NCBI GenBank assembly: GCA_015680685.1
Contig: MNCI01016353.1
Span: 406,759-470,758 of the forward strand
Source: Gnetum montanum
Lineage: Eukaryota > Streptophyta > Gnetopsida > Gnetales > Gnetaceae
Reading direction: 5' to 3'
DNA length: 64,000 nucleotides
Shown piece by piece: positions 11,866-23,493 of this stretch (within the stretch, counting starts at the first letter, position 1; each line of letters begins with the position of its first letter). Under the pieces are notes generated by a model. It saw only the letters and a list, made by a program, of their open reading frames with translations, was not told the origin of the DNA and searched no databases. The position numbers and the translations under genes are program-made.

Positions 11866-13366
11866 ATGGCCTCCAAACAAATTGTTGTTAACCTTAACAA
11901 AAGGGAAAAGCTGAATGATGACAATTATAATATTTGACATTGAAAGATCCAGTATATCTTAGATGAACAAGAGATGGTAGAGATCCTCTTTCATCTCATG
12001 GAGGAACTTGCAAAGGGTATAGACCCTCAACATGATAAAGAGGTCGAGGTATATCAAAGTTGGCTTTAAAAGGATCATGTTCCTCACATCACATTGCTAA
12101 GTAACAAGCAAAATAACATCCTTGATGAATTTGAGCAATATCCAATTGCACATGTCATGTGGAAAGCCCTCAAAGCAAGGTTTGGTACTACCTCTACCAT
12201 GAGACTAATGAGCCGAACCCTCAAGTTTGATAGTTATTAGAAGTATCCTAATCAAATTATGAAACAACACCTTAGGACAACGTCAAATATGATTTGAGAG
12301 TTGAAGGCTACTAGATGTAATCTAAGGGATGAACAATAGGTGCAAGTAGTTATCCATTCACTCTTGAACTCTTGGGAACATATGCAAGTTAACATGATAT
12401 ACAATGAGAATGTGAAAATATTTGAGAATATTGCATGTCATTTGGAACTGGAGGAGGAGTGCTTGACAACCATTAAAGCCTCTAATGTGTATGTTGCTGA
12501 TTCCAACATCCACAAATCTAATAGAAATTGGAGGAAAAGGGGTTGTGGTGGGTCCTTTCAATAGGAACCTCCACCAAAGAAGACTAAGGAGGATAAAAGA
12601 AAAAAAGAAAAAAGGAGAGGTAAGAAAGACAAGTCTAAGATGACTTATTACAATTGCAACAAGCAAGAATGCTTCGTTTGTAAATGCATTAAGCCCAAGA
12701 AGGTATGTCATAACTCTGTTTTTTGCAATGATTAGTTTGTATCACTTGGTGTTCTTGTTGTTGAAGCTCTCCTTGTGTGGATTGTAGACTCAAGAGTAAT
12801 AGACCATGTAGGAAGAGATTGGGTTAGCTTTGCAAATACTGTTGAATTTCAGCGAGGAAGAAGATATAAATCGGGAATACCTCCAGTATAAATGAAACTC
12901 AATGGATCACCTTCTGATGTATGAAACTTACCCATTATCGGGAATACCATATAATGGAAGAGACTTATCCATTAATAGATCACCTTCACAAAAGGAAACC
13001 TCCCAAGAACCCCAACTACGTGGAAGCAATTGCATAATAATTCCTTGTTATCATTTTGCAATTGAAGAGGAAGCACTTATGACAGATGTGCATGATGATG
13101 AATCATGTACATATGATGAGGCTCTTTCATCACCTACTAGTAAGGAATGGACGAAAGCTATGATTAAAGAAATGGAATCTATGAGGACCAACCATGTTTG
13201 GAACTTGGTTGACCTTTTGCCTAGGTGCAAGGTCATTGGAAACAAATGGATCTTAAATGTTAAGTGCAAGATTGATGGTTCCATTGAAAAATATAAGGCA
13301 TGCCTTTTAGCAAAGGGGTATACCCAATAACAATGTATAGATTATGAAGAAACCTTCTCATGAGTT
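11866..13366 (+). pseudogene. internally deleted Ty1/copia element: gag, protease start, reverse-transcriptase start
   Basis: The ATG at 11866 opens a copia gag of the UBN2/DUF4219 class (ASKQIVVNLNKREKLNDDNY at the N-terminus), followed by the MKQHLR and LLNSWEHM blocks and a damaged zinc knuckle near 12649-12695. Stops interrupt it, among them those near 11935 and 12238. From about 12778 the protease beginning WIVDS appears with its Gly lost. The sequence then jumps, without integrase, to the start of the copia reverse transcriptase at about 13100-13325 (YDEALSSPTSKEWTKAM, then NKWILNVK and YKACLLAKGYTQ). The reading ends in unrelated LINE sequence at about 13366. A dead derivative with a large internal deletion. 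Confidence 0.8.
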
Positions 13367-13369
13367 TAA

Positions 13370-15450
13370 TAAAGGGGCATCTCTTTCATTGTCTTCCAAG
13401 AAGCCATTAAAAAAGATTCTCTTAGTAAAAATATTAATAAAGGTGTGGTTTATCTTTCTAATAATGGAAATTGTCAACATATTAGTAATTGAAGGCCTAT
13501 TACTCTTCTTAATAATACTTATAAATAGTTAGCTTTGCCTGCTAAATTCAGAAGGTTGTTGAAGATATCATCAAACTTGAGCAAATTGGTTTTTTTAAAG
13601 GTGACATATCTTAAATAATGTTATTGCAACTTGGGAGGGAATGCAGTGGGCTTCTGATACTAACCAAAACATTGCTTTTATTAAGTTACATTATGTTAAA
13701 GCTTAAGATAGGATCAAATGGAATTTTATTATGATTTACAAAGGAATATCATTAAAGGAATTTTAATTGATGATGAAGGTATGCAATTGCTTAACATGCA
13801 CTTTGGATATGCTTCTTCTTTTTTCTTTTATCAACAATTCTTTGCAACATATTGATACACTTTTAGCTTAGGTGGGTGAGTACTGCATGTTATTTGGCTT
13901 TCAAATCAATGAACAAAAATTTGTTGTTTATTGTAATAGAAATATTAATGAGTGATTTATTATCAATTGTTGGAAAATCTTGAAAAAAGATTCTATCTTC
14001 AAAAATTTTAAAAACACCTTTTTCTTTTAAGCCTAATCTTACTATTTTATGGAATTATGTGGTTGATAAAATTGAAAAGAAACTTGATAAATAAAAAGAA
14101 AAAAAAGCTCACCCTTGCTAGCAAAGTTTTAGTTATTAAGCAAATACTTCAATCAACTCATGCTTATTACTTGAGTTGTCAAGCTCCTTTTAAAACTTCT
14201 TATGATAGAATTGATTATATTATCTATTGGTTTGTTTGGTTTGCTAAGCAACACAGAAAAGGTTTTTCTAGAGTTCCTTGAGATATTTGCACAAGTAGCA
14301 AAAAAGATGGAGGACACAACCTCATTAATTGTCATAACCAAGGTGTTTCTCTTATAGCAAAATAGATTGCAAAATGCATTAATCAAGATAATGTTTGGAT
14401 TCTCCTTTTAAGAAATAAACATATGTAAGGAAAACCTAAAAATGATAAGCGTTGGTCTTCTAATAACTTTCTTAACTATCTTCTTTTTTCTCTAGCTAGT
14501 TCTAGTAAATATTAAAATTACAATCATATTATAGTTTTAGAAGATATGATTAAGCAAATTAGCCTATGGTAGCTACCTTTTAATGAAGGAGGTTGGGCTA
14601 CTAACGCATCTAGATTATGTACCACTTGGAGCAAATTTGGTATCACTGCAATTTCTTGTCTACATATGCATGATAATGGATTACTTGGAAAGAAGCTTAT
14701 AGCCTCTATGGTTTGAATAGAAAGAGGAAAAAGAATTTTGAAAATTTAATTTCTAATTTTGAAAATTTATTTAAAGCTAATAATAGTTTCCTCTCACCCC
14801 CACCTTTTTTTTGGAAGGATGGCTTTTTCCTTATAATTCAAAAGTTGCTTATGAGATCATTACAAAGAATAATTTTATTTATAATAAATTCAATAAGGCT
14901 TGAACAATGCAATTATCATCGCACTTTTGAATGAGAAAAATGAAAGATATTTAGAAAGCTCCTACGTTTCCTTTTTATGGTGTCTTATTCATCAAGGTCT
15001 TCATATCAACATTCGTCGTAAACATATGAGAAATGTTATTCCTTAATATCCTCTTTGCAAAAGTGAAGATTCATTTTCTCATATTTTTTATAACTATCGT
15101 GTTGCTTAGCATTCTTGGAAATAGATATCTAGAATATGTAACACCTTTCAACCAAGCATTAATGAAGTTATTCTTGGTGATCAACTTACTTTGTCTACTT
15201 CCTTTCTTTGCTTTTGGAAATGTCTTTGACCACTTGTTTTCTACTTTGTTTAGAAGTTTCAGTGTGTAGTTATTTTTGAGTAGCAAGAGCATAACTATGA
15301 CCTTTTTTTAAGAGTCAAATATTAGATTCTAAAAGATGTCACTTTTGAGTTAAAACTTCAAGCAAAAAAGCTCCTAGTGAACATCGAATAATTAATTTGT
15401 TTTCTATAATACTAATTCCTTTTTGTTTTGGAGGCTCAAGAATGGCAAGC
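13370..15450 (+). pseudogene. LINE (L1-type) ORF2 3' part: reverse transcriptase and zf-RVT region
   Basis: Frames with many stops show non-LTR reverse-transcriptase blocks. RPITLLNNTYK lies near 13492-13525, the block KKLTLASKVLVIKQILQSTHAYYLSC at 14104-14185 (two halves of the post-RT region) is well kept, and a zf-RVT-like region around 14950-15130 has the FPFYGVL and NIRRKHMRN type of text in alternating frames. No YADD box was identified and the 5' part is absent. It directly abuts the copia remnant, so either the copia copy truncated it or the LINE is a 5'-truncated insertion. Non-functional. Confidence 0.65.
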
Positions 15451-16150
15451 TTTTAGCTTTTGTTGCTATTTGCTCTTTATTTCTAATTGATGTATTTTTT
15501 TTATTTTTAAAGAGATTTTTCTCCTTCTTTCTACAAGAAATCCTTTAGTACAAAGTGAGAAGCTATGAGAGTACTTTTGAATAAGGGCAAGGCTTAATTC
15601 TTTTTTCACTGCAGAGGGGAGGTTTTTTAGGATTAGTTGTAAGGATGAAAATGTGAAAAGATATCCCAAAACTATTAGACTTTTTCCTTACACCTTCTTT
15701 TTGATGATTTGATGTATTCTAATTTTTTTTAAATATTATTATTCATTTTTTTGGGTTTGCTACCAAAGTCATAACTTGAAGCTATTACAAACTAACTAAA
15801 TTCCTTGGTAATACATTGAACATGTCATCCTTTTACACAATGCCATGTTTTTATTCTTTTGAATTAATTCTTTTATGAATTTTGTTCTCGTCATTTCTTA
15901 AGAGCTCATGAAAACAATGGGTCTTTGGTGGAAAATATAGGGCTTGTTTGGTTTACATGAGTGCATCCATGGATATTGAATTTGTAGAGATGTTGAGTTT
16001 ACAAACTCATGAATACAAGGATATTTTACCTTAAATGGTGAAATTTGATTGGATTTTTTAAAAAATGAGGGGGTGTTGGAACCCAAAATAAGTGAAATAT
16101 AGATACCCACAAGGTATATAATCCAATTAAAATGGTAAAATGTTATATAA
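15451..16150. other. no gene seen
   Basis: AT-rich DNA without a convincing frame. The text GGGCTTGTTTGGTTTA near 15939-15955 resembles the outer ends of some plant miniature transposons and a weak inverted match lies near 16296-16320, but target duplications were not found, so no element is called. Confidence 0.3.
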
Positions 16151-16169
16151 CTTACCATTGCTTACCAAA

Positions 16170-16269
16170 ATCAAACTCATTGTGGACCTAACATGAATAA
16201 ATAAATAAATATCAAACCCATTGTGGACCTAACATGAATAAATAAATAAATAGTGGACCTAACATGAAC
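16170..16269 (+). repeat. ~41-bp tandem repeat, 2.4 copies
   Basis: The unit TCAAACCCATTGTGGACCTA followed by ACATGAATAAATAAATAAAT begins at about 16170 and 16211, with a partial third at 16252. Confidence 0.8.
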
Positions 16270-16429
16270 GTGGAGATTGATTTTCATAAAACTATATGGA
16301 ACAAACTTAAACCAAATAAATTTTCAAATACGATTCTGGAATCTCAGGAACGGCAACCCCAAAACTACCGGTTTAACGAGTTAGTTTGAGGCGTTGGCCA
16401 AAAATGTATCCATTACGATTTTGAAAGCA

Positions 16430-16562
16430 GGACACCCGTCTGCGCTTTATAAATCGCGGAAGTCACTTATTTCGATTTACCAGGATACGGAAAATCAGGA
16501 CACCCGTCCGTTGAAGTTTTGATCTATAAATTGCGGAAATCACTTATTTCGATTTACCATCG
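16430..16562 (+). promoter_or_regulatory. promoter-like region with a duplicated TATA-containing block
   Basis: A block of about 35 bp, TATAAAT(C/T)GCGGAA(G/A)TC followed by ACTTATTTCGATTTACCA, occurs at about 16448 and again at about 16525. CAGGACACCCGTC also recurs near 16428 and 16497. Each block supplies a TATAAAT. A possible leader intron follows, at 16776-16849 (GAG|GTAGG to TTTCAG|CG), before the ATG at 16909. Promoter function is inferred. Confidence 0.45.
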
Positions 16563-16908
16563 CTGCAAAGAGTTTTGGATTCGCATTCAGTCTGCTTGCA
16601 ATTGGATTTGCTGAAGCATTGCATTGCATTACAGGACTCAATACATTGCTTGCAATTTTTGCAGAGCTGATTTGGATCGATCTTACCAACATCTACCTTC
16701 CCATTGGCATTGGCATTGGGATTGGCATTGGGCTCATCATTGGGGGTCTTTGGATATCGTTTCTGCTTGCTTGAGGTAGGTAGTATTTATTGTAATGCTC
16801 TCCATTGAAGCTGCAATTTCTGTTTCTTGTTTTTTCCTTGGAGTTTCAGCGTTTAGAATTTTAGGATTTCACCGTTCAAAGCTAGATTGAAGGAAAATTT
16901 TCTCTGTC

Positions 16909-18618
16909 ATGGCTATAAAACAAGGCACTAGTGTTAGGAATTCTGATGTTGTGAAACCGCGATCTGCGAAATTTGAGCCTAGCAGAATCCAATCTCATTT
17001 TAAAACCATCTAGAACCTAGCACATCTGCAGAAGACTGAAACAACTAGAACGATTTGCACTCGCTTGAAAACCCTAGAAAATAAACCTGTTACGCAGAAA
17101 ACTAAGGCCATCTTAGCTAAAACCAGGGAAACTGAACAGATCACAGAATGCTGTAGGATTACTCGATTTAGATCTACAGAAACTCAACAGAACGCATCGC
17201 AGAACCAGGCTATGGGCAGAAAAATTGCAGATCCTCCAATTCGAACTTTTGCTCTTGTCAAACCTTCAAAGAGCATACCTTTGCCAAAGAAGAAATTGAG
17301 CTCAATTCGGTCTTCTTTTCTTTTCAGAAACTTGCAAAATCAGAGGATGCCAGAAAAGTTGGGGCGAATAAGATTAAAGCACATGCTGTGGCTGTAGAAA
17401 CACGGAAGCAAACCATCGGCGTCAAGGTGCAACATAATCCATTGCCATCCAAGGAAAGTTCCACAAATGGATCCTATCGGTATATACTTCGTGGTAATCC
17501 TAAAAACAAAGATCCTGCCGAAGTCCCTTGTTCAGTTATGGAGCCTTCTTCAAAATCAGAATTACATACTGTAGCAGGATGTAGCACAAGTGTTTTGCAC
17601 AGAAGGTTGTGTTATGATGAAGCGTGAAGGGAAAGAATTCGGAAAGTAGACGTGAAGAAGAATCAGTCCAAGCTAGAGGGGGCATGTTCCACCCATGTGA
17701 AACAGATGATACCTCATTCTGATGCTATTTGCTCTGCTGCTTCAAGAAAAGGTAAATCCAGGAATGATCTTGATGCCCGCAGAGTGTCTTCTTCTGTGTG
17801 CAAGAAACTTGTCTTTGATGAGGATGTCTTTGAAAGAGCTTTTGAATGTCGGTGAGCATCTGCTTCAAGATCTTTAGTAAATTTAACCTTTTTGATGTCA
17901 GCAAATCTAACCTTCATGATGCTTTTGAATGCCAGTGGAGCATCTGCTTCGAGATCCTCAGCAAATCTAACCTTCTTGATGCTTTTGAATGCTAGTGAAA
18001 CATCTGCTTTGAGATCCTTAACAAATCTAACCTTCATGATGCTTTTGAATGCTGGTAGAACATCTGCTTCGAGATCTTCAACAAATCTAACCTTCTTGAA
18101 GCTTTTGAATGCTGTTGGAGCATATGCTTTGAGATTCTTAGCAAATCTAACTTTCATGATGCTTTTGAAAGCAGATGCCTTTAGCATCATGAAAGTTAAA
18201 TTTGCTAAGGATCTCAAAATAGATGCTCCATCGGCATTCAAAAGCTTCAAGAAGGTTAGATTTGTTGAGGATCTCGAAGCAGAATGCTCCACCGACATTC
18301 AAAAGCATCATGAAGGTTAGATTTGTTAAGGATCTCAAAGCAAATGCTTCACTAGCATTCAAAAACATCAAGAAGGTTAGATTTGCTGAGGATCTTGAAG
18401 CAGATGCTCCACTGGCATTCAAAAGCATCATGAAGGTTAGATTTGCTGAGGATCTTGAAACAGCTGCTCCTCTAGCATTCAAAAGCATTAGAAAAGTGCC
18501 TCATGAAACAGAAACTTGTTTTGGTGATGGAGGTTATTTATTATCACATGAAAGAGAATCAAAAGATCCTGCAGTGGAATGCATTGCAGATTCCTCTGCT
18601 TTTCACAAGGAATAGATA
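16909..18618 (+). pseudogene. unrecognised gene, decayed, with an expanded and inverted 20-residue repeat
   Basis: From the ATG at 16909 a basic, Ser/Thr/Lys-rich protein can be read (AIKQGTSVRNSDVVKPRSAK at the N-terminus). The frame has a TAG near 17011, shifts near 17320-17350 into the frame of 17388, and meets a TGA at 17625-17627, after which the same frame continues (KVDVKKNQSKLEG) to CKKLVFDEDVFERAFECR and a stop near 17853. A hairpin of tandem repeats follows. Its right arm codes for a 20-residue repeat, KKVRFAEDLEADAPLAFKSI being one copy; the frame then exits through KVPHETETCFGDGG to a stop at 18615. The partial unit before the hairpin resembles the repeat and may be ancestral. I do not recognise the family. 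Splice-like signals downstream suggest more exons once existed. Confidence 0.55.
17857..18490. repeat. 60-bp tandem repeats arranged as a long inverted repeat (hairpin arms ~300 bp)
   Basis: The left arm has units starting CATCTGCTT at 17857, 17941, 18001 and 18061 and a variant at 18121, exactly 60 bp apart apart from one 24-bp insertion in the first. The right arm, from about 18185, carries the same unit in reverse complement, again at 60-bp spacing (about 18240, 18301, 18361, 18421). The arms meet at a centre near 18160-18180, where TTAGCAAATCTAACTTTCAT is mirrored across a spacer of roughly 20 bp. A transcript crossing it would fold into a long imperfect double strand. Confidence 0.9.
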
Positions 18619-18619
18619 G

Positions 18620-19181
18620 AAACTTAGCCGATGAAGAAAATAGATGGTCTGCGGAGTTCTATGCTGCTGAACTCTCTGAATAAGAAAAAGCCTAAAAAAT
18701 CAGAGCTTGTTTTACTACGGTGATAAGTTGGTGTTCTTTATGCTTTGGTGAAAATTTTAAGAAATTCTCCATTTGTGGAAAATACAAATGATGGAGCCTC
18801 AGGTATGTTTTATAATTCTCATACTTTATAATTGATTTAAGAATGCTCTTTTCATTTGATGCTTCCTTCCCATTTTGACTTTGAACTCTTAAATATATTT
18901 AAAGAAAATAACTTTATTGCTTTCAAGCAGTCTTTTTTTTAAAGATAGACCTCTTACCATGTCTACACACCTGTTTTTGTTTCTCGTAACCTTTCATGAC
19001 TCTATGGTATCTGGTGATGGTGAATGTGTGCTTAAGTGGGTGCATCAAATTAATCCATCGGATCATTGGGACCTTGTAAATCTAGGCTAACGTTATTTAT
19101 TGGTTAAGTTTCATTTAGATTGTGTTTTCGGAATGTATTTTTCAAGTTACCTAGATTAGTTGATTTCACATGTTATGAGAA
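18620..19181 (+). other. exon-end-like sequence and intron-like DNA
   Basis: GCCTCAG|GTATGT at 18796-18808 looks like a good splice donor downstream of the decayed gene. No long frame follows. This may be the old continuation of the 16909 gene or an independent non-coding transcript. Confidence 0.35.
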
Positions 19182-20738
19182 ATAGGTTTTTGTCATGTTT
19201 CCATTTTTTTGGGAAGTGGTTGCAGTTAATGACAACATTGGAAATTGAAGAGCAAAGATTAGATCTTGATTTATTTTTTTAAAAAATGCTAATATAATTG
19301 AAATTTGGTTTGAACACTTTTCCAATTCAAAACAAAAGAAAAGAAAAAAGGGAGGATTAGAGGTAACAGATTTGCTCTCCCCGTTCCTAATCTTCAAACT
19401 TAAAGATGAATAAGAAACATGGAATTACCTATCTTATTAAGACCTCTATTACAACCATTTTTAAAAATAAAATCATCTTTGAGGAAATCTACTGATTGTG
19501 AAAACAATAAATCAACTTTGATCAATTGAAACCAAACTGTTGGTTTGGTATATTTTGACGATGCACTAAACTCAAATTTTGATTTTCATTGGTAGCTTTT
19601 AAGTGTCTTAAACAACTGTGAACAATGAAATGGTATACAAGTTTTCTTTTGGCAGCTTATCTGTGGTAGATTGCAGCAGCTGGTGAGTAATTTTTCTTTA
19701 TTTCTTCATTTTTGATTTGTATTTACATATTGGATGATTTATTTTAAATTCATAATAATCTAATTTTTAAATGTGAGGGAATAAGTTCAACTTCTATCCT
19801 AAGATAAAGTTATAAGATCATCAAAGACCACTTTCATATTAGGAGCCTACCATCTTTCAGTAAGAACTTTCTCTTTTTTTCTACTTTGTGTTTCATGCAA
19901 TGATTTTGGCTTGTGGATCATGCTAAAAATCATTGCATATTGCATGGGAAAGGAAGTATAATGGTAAAATTTAAAGTTTTAATTCAAGGATAGCAATTGA
20001 AGAATAGAAACTAGCCAGTTGGGGTTTCACACCTCAGGTAAGTTTCCTTTAGTATGAGTGATTCATCTGTATTGTACATTTGAATGAAATAGTTTTACTC
20101 TCACATTTTTTTGTCTTTACAGAGAAAAACATGCAAACAACATTGCAAATAATTCCAATAGTTTTAAGGTAAAGTTAGGGTCATATGCGTTAATGATCAA
20201 TTTCTTTTTATATTTTTTGTTTTTTAAAAGTGTTTTTAATATTTTTAAGATGGTAATAATTGGTTAGTGAATTACAAGTAATTCATCAAATTTGAAAGGT
20301 TATTTGTCATCATGTGCTACAAAAGGACAAAACAAACAAATAATCTTTCCACTCATGTTACATTTATGGAATTACCCCTTTCTAATGATATATCAGCACA
20401 AACCTAAGCTTTTTCCAATAAAACCATCTTTTTTTTGTTTTACCTATTCAATAGCATAGATAAAAGATTGCTGTAGTGTTGGGTTCCCCATGCAAAGACT
20501 TTAAAGCAAAATGTTGGACATGGAGACAGTTTCATCTTCAATCTTTGGCAGCTGGGGGCCTTGTAAGTAATTTATCTATATTTCTTTATTTTTGATTTGT
20601 ACTTACATATTGAATGATTTCATTTTATTCGTAATGATAATTTTTTAAAAAATTGAGGGGTAAAACTATACTTCTTTTTGAGGAGGATAATGATATAGTA
20701 TCACCAAAAACTAGTTGCTTACACATTGGTCAAGAGAA
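19182..20738 (+). repeat. module X, copy 1: serial exon/intron-like units
   Basis: Nearly identical to 32109-33581. Inside it are well-formed splice borders: TTTGGCAG|...CAGCTG|GTGAGT (candidate exon 19656-19682), CACCTCAG|GTAAGT at 20037, CTTTACAG|AGAAAAAC...TTTTAAG|GTAAAG (20123-20168) and TTTGGCAG|CTGGGGGCCTT|GTAAGT (20552-20562). The surroundings of 19650 and 20545 are diverged copies of each other, about 900 bp apart. No ORF links the pieces, so coding potential is not supported. Confidence 0.7.
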
Positions 20739-21550
20739 TGTACGTGGGGCATGACCTTCAAAGTTCAGAGAGTCGTGGTTACATAGTACAGTCAAAGATA
20801 ATGTGCTGCATTATGCCAACAATATGCATTTTTGTTTAAGTTATGGTCACTGTGCATTACCATTACTCCATTACTTTCTTAGATAGCCCCACTTCTAACA
20901 AGATGAAACTTTGCCATGTTGATTTGATGTTCTGTTACTTGAGACATTGATCTTAAGGCATTGCCCAAGATTTTGCACATGAATCCCGTTAGGACCATCC
21001 CATTCATGCAAAAGATGCAATTGCTTGTGTAAATAAATTAGGGGGTTTGTTTTATATACTGACATTGGTGATTGCATTTCATCTGGGTTCTGTGTGGTTG
21101 ATCTAGTTGTTGAATTCCTAGCCTGAGACGATGCAACACCCTCAGGGAGAATATTTATAATTTTTCAATCCTATGTTGTGCATCAGAAAGACTAAACTTT
21201 GTTTTCTAGATAGACCCCTGTCATTTTAGTTGGCATTAGACTATGAGCTATGCTCTTCAATTTTCACCTGTTATGTGAATGGTTGAACATCTCTTGCTTG
21301 GTTTGACATACTCAACTACAGTATAAGACTTAATAATGATAAAACACTTCAGTTTCAGCTGAAGTTTCAGTCCTGTTTCTATGAGAAGTAATCACTGTAA
21401 CTGTAAATTTCTGAACAACAAGGCTCAGTTATGAACGATATTGTGCGACTGCACGGTATTCTTATCCATTTGGGGTTGGAAACAATGGCACAAAAAGTGT
21501 GGCCTGGCCTGGTCTGCTGCTAATGTTTATTTCATTTCCTGTTTCTGCAG

Positions 21551-23045
21551 AGCCTTGGAAAATGTGTCATCCACCTGAACATGATTCCTCGCCGGCTTGA
21601 TCACAAGGCCGTGATATCCAAATGGTTTTTTCTCGTGAAGCCATCGCTTGCAGAAACAGAACCAAAGAAAAAGGAGATAAAATTTGCAAGCACGATTCGT
21701 CTTCGTCTGTGTCTTGATGGTGGGTACCATGTTCTGGACGAGTCCACTCACTACAGCAGTGATTTAATGCCAACAGCAAAGCAGCTCTGGAAATCTTCAA
21801 TTGGGGTTCTGGAAGTGGGTATTCTGAGTGCCAGGGGACTGTTACCGCTGAAAGCCAAGGAAGGCAGAGGAACAACTGATGCTTACTGTGTGGCCAAGTA
21901 CGGCCAGAAATGGGTCAGAACAAGGACCATCATCGATAGCTTTAATCCAAAGTGGAACGAGCAGTACACTTGGGAAGTTTATGATCCATGCACTGTAATC
22001 ACAATTGGGGTTTTTGATAATTGTCATTTGCAGGCCATCAGCAACGAAAAAGCAATGGCTGTGAAGGATACCAAGATTGGCAAAGTCAGGATCTGTCTCT
22101 CAACTCTGGAGACTGATAGAGTCTACACTCATTCCTATCCTCTTCTGGTCCTGCATCCCACTGGTGTGAAGAAGATGGGAGAAGTTGAACTTGCAGTCAG
22201 GTTTAGCTGTTCTTCTCTGATGAACATGATGCACATTTACACTACTCCACTGTTGCCCAAAATGCATTATCTGCATCCCCTCAGTGTGGGTCAGCTGGAA
22301 ACATTGAAGTACCAGGCAATGACTATTGTGGCCATGAGACTGAGCAGGGCTGAACCTCCATTGAGGAAGGAAGTTGTGGAGTACATGATAGATGTGGATT
22401 CACACGTGGAGCATGAGACGTAGCAAGGCAAATTTCTTCAGGATCATGTCTGTACTTTCTGGGCTTATTGCTGTTGGCCGCTGGTTTGATGAAATCTGCA
22501 ACTGGAAAAACCCTGTAACCACTGTTCTTGTGCATATCCTCTTCCTGATTCTGGTATGGTACCCAGAACTGATTCTTCCCACAGTTTTCCTTTACATGTT
22601 CTTGATTGGAATCTGGCATTACCGCTGGCGGCCTCGGCAGCCCCCACACATGGATATACGTCTTTCTCATGCTGAAGTAGTCCATCCTGATGAACTTGAT
22701 GAAGAATTTGATACATTCCCCACTTCCAAGGGCTCAGATATTGTGAGAATGCGGTATGATAGATTGAGAAGTGTTGCAGGCCGGATTCAGACTGTGGTGG
22801 GAGATATGGCTACTCAGGGTGAACGATTCTAGTCTCTGCTCAGCTGGAGAGATCCCGTGCTACTTCCATATTTATCATATTTTTGCTTGATTTCTGCCAT
22901 AATTTTGTATGTTACTCCTTTCAGAGTAATCATAGTGATTGCAGGATTCTATGTTCTCCGTCATCCTCGGTTTAGGCACAAGCTTCCTTCAGTGCCACTA
23001 AATTTCTTCAGGAGATTGCCTGCACGAACAGACAGCATGTTGTGA
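21551..23045 (+). pseudogene. MCTP exon 2 pseudogene (no exon 1, disrupted frame)
   Basis: Copy of the second MCTP exon, 1495 bp against 1497 bp in the intact gene. The splice acceptor TTTCTGCAG and the final TGA are conserved, but four lesions break the reading: a 2-bp loss at about 22405 within the segment before the membrane region, a CAG-to-TAG stop at 22830-22832, a 1-bp loss in the C-run at about 22854-22857, and a 1-bp gain in a T-run near 22881. It keeps the third C2 domain in frame up to the first shift. With no exon 1 or promoter it cannot make the family protein. Similarity to the parent is very high, so the duplication looks recent compared with the other debris here. Confidence 0.92.
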
Positions 23046-23488
23046 GCAGCAACGGCAAATTGTCCAGTTGATTGATTCATTATTGCTATCAACACATCAT
23101 CTAACTGATTTGTTACAAATTGCTTCTTTCTTGATTGCTTACTTGCTGGCAAAAATGATTGCTTACTTGCTGGCAAAAAACAGAGTGCAAAGAAGATCTT
23201 TTTTTTTCTTTTGAAGTGTTGGATAGGTGAAATTTCCCATCATCAGCTTTTTTCTACAGCAACTCGAGAAAAATTCGGCTTCACTAAAAGAGGTTTAGTT
23301 TTCAGTATTTTTTTTCAGAACATTTCTATTAGAGATTACAGTAGTTAGGCAAACTTTGTTGTATCCGAATCTAATGTATATGCTTACGGACTACTTCGTA
23401 CTAAGTCAAGCTATAAAGTATGTGAATTGCATTTTTATTCCGTTAACGTGTTTTAAGTTCCATGTAACTTGTACTACATCAAGCTATA

Positions 23489-23493
23489 GGTGA
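23489..23493 (+). other. left target-site duplication of element A
   Basis: GGTGA, repeated at 30769-30773. The parent locus has this sequence once, at about 8395. Confidence 0.85.

Noticed and set aside
15939-16325. Possible MITE with GGGCTTGTTTGGTT-like ends
   Set aside because: Inverted match is weak and no flanking target duplication was found.
17714-18298. 194-codon minus-strand frame with KVRFAEDLEAD repeats
   Set aside because: Mirror image of the coding repeat caused by the inverted arm; it runs antisense through the decayed gene and has no independent support.
17857-18490. CRISPR-like regular 60-bp spacing
   Set aside because: Units are contiguous repeats without unique spacers and this is a eukaryotic nuclear sequence.
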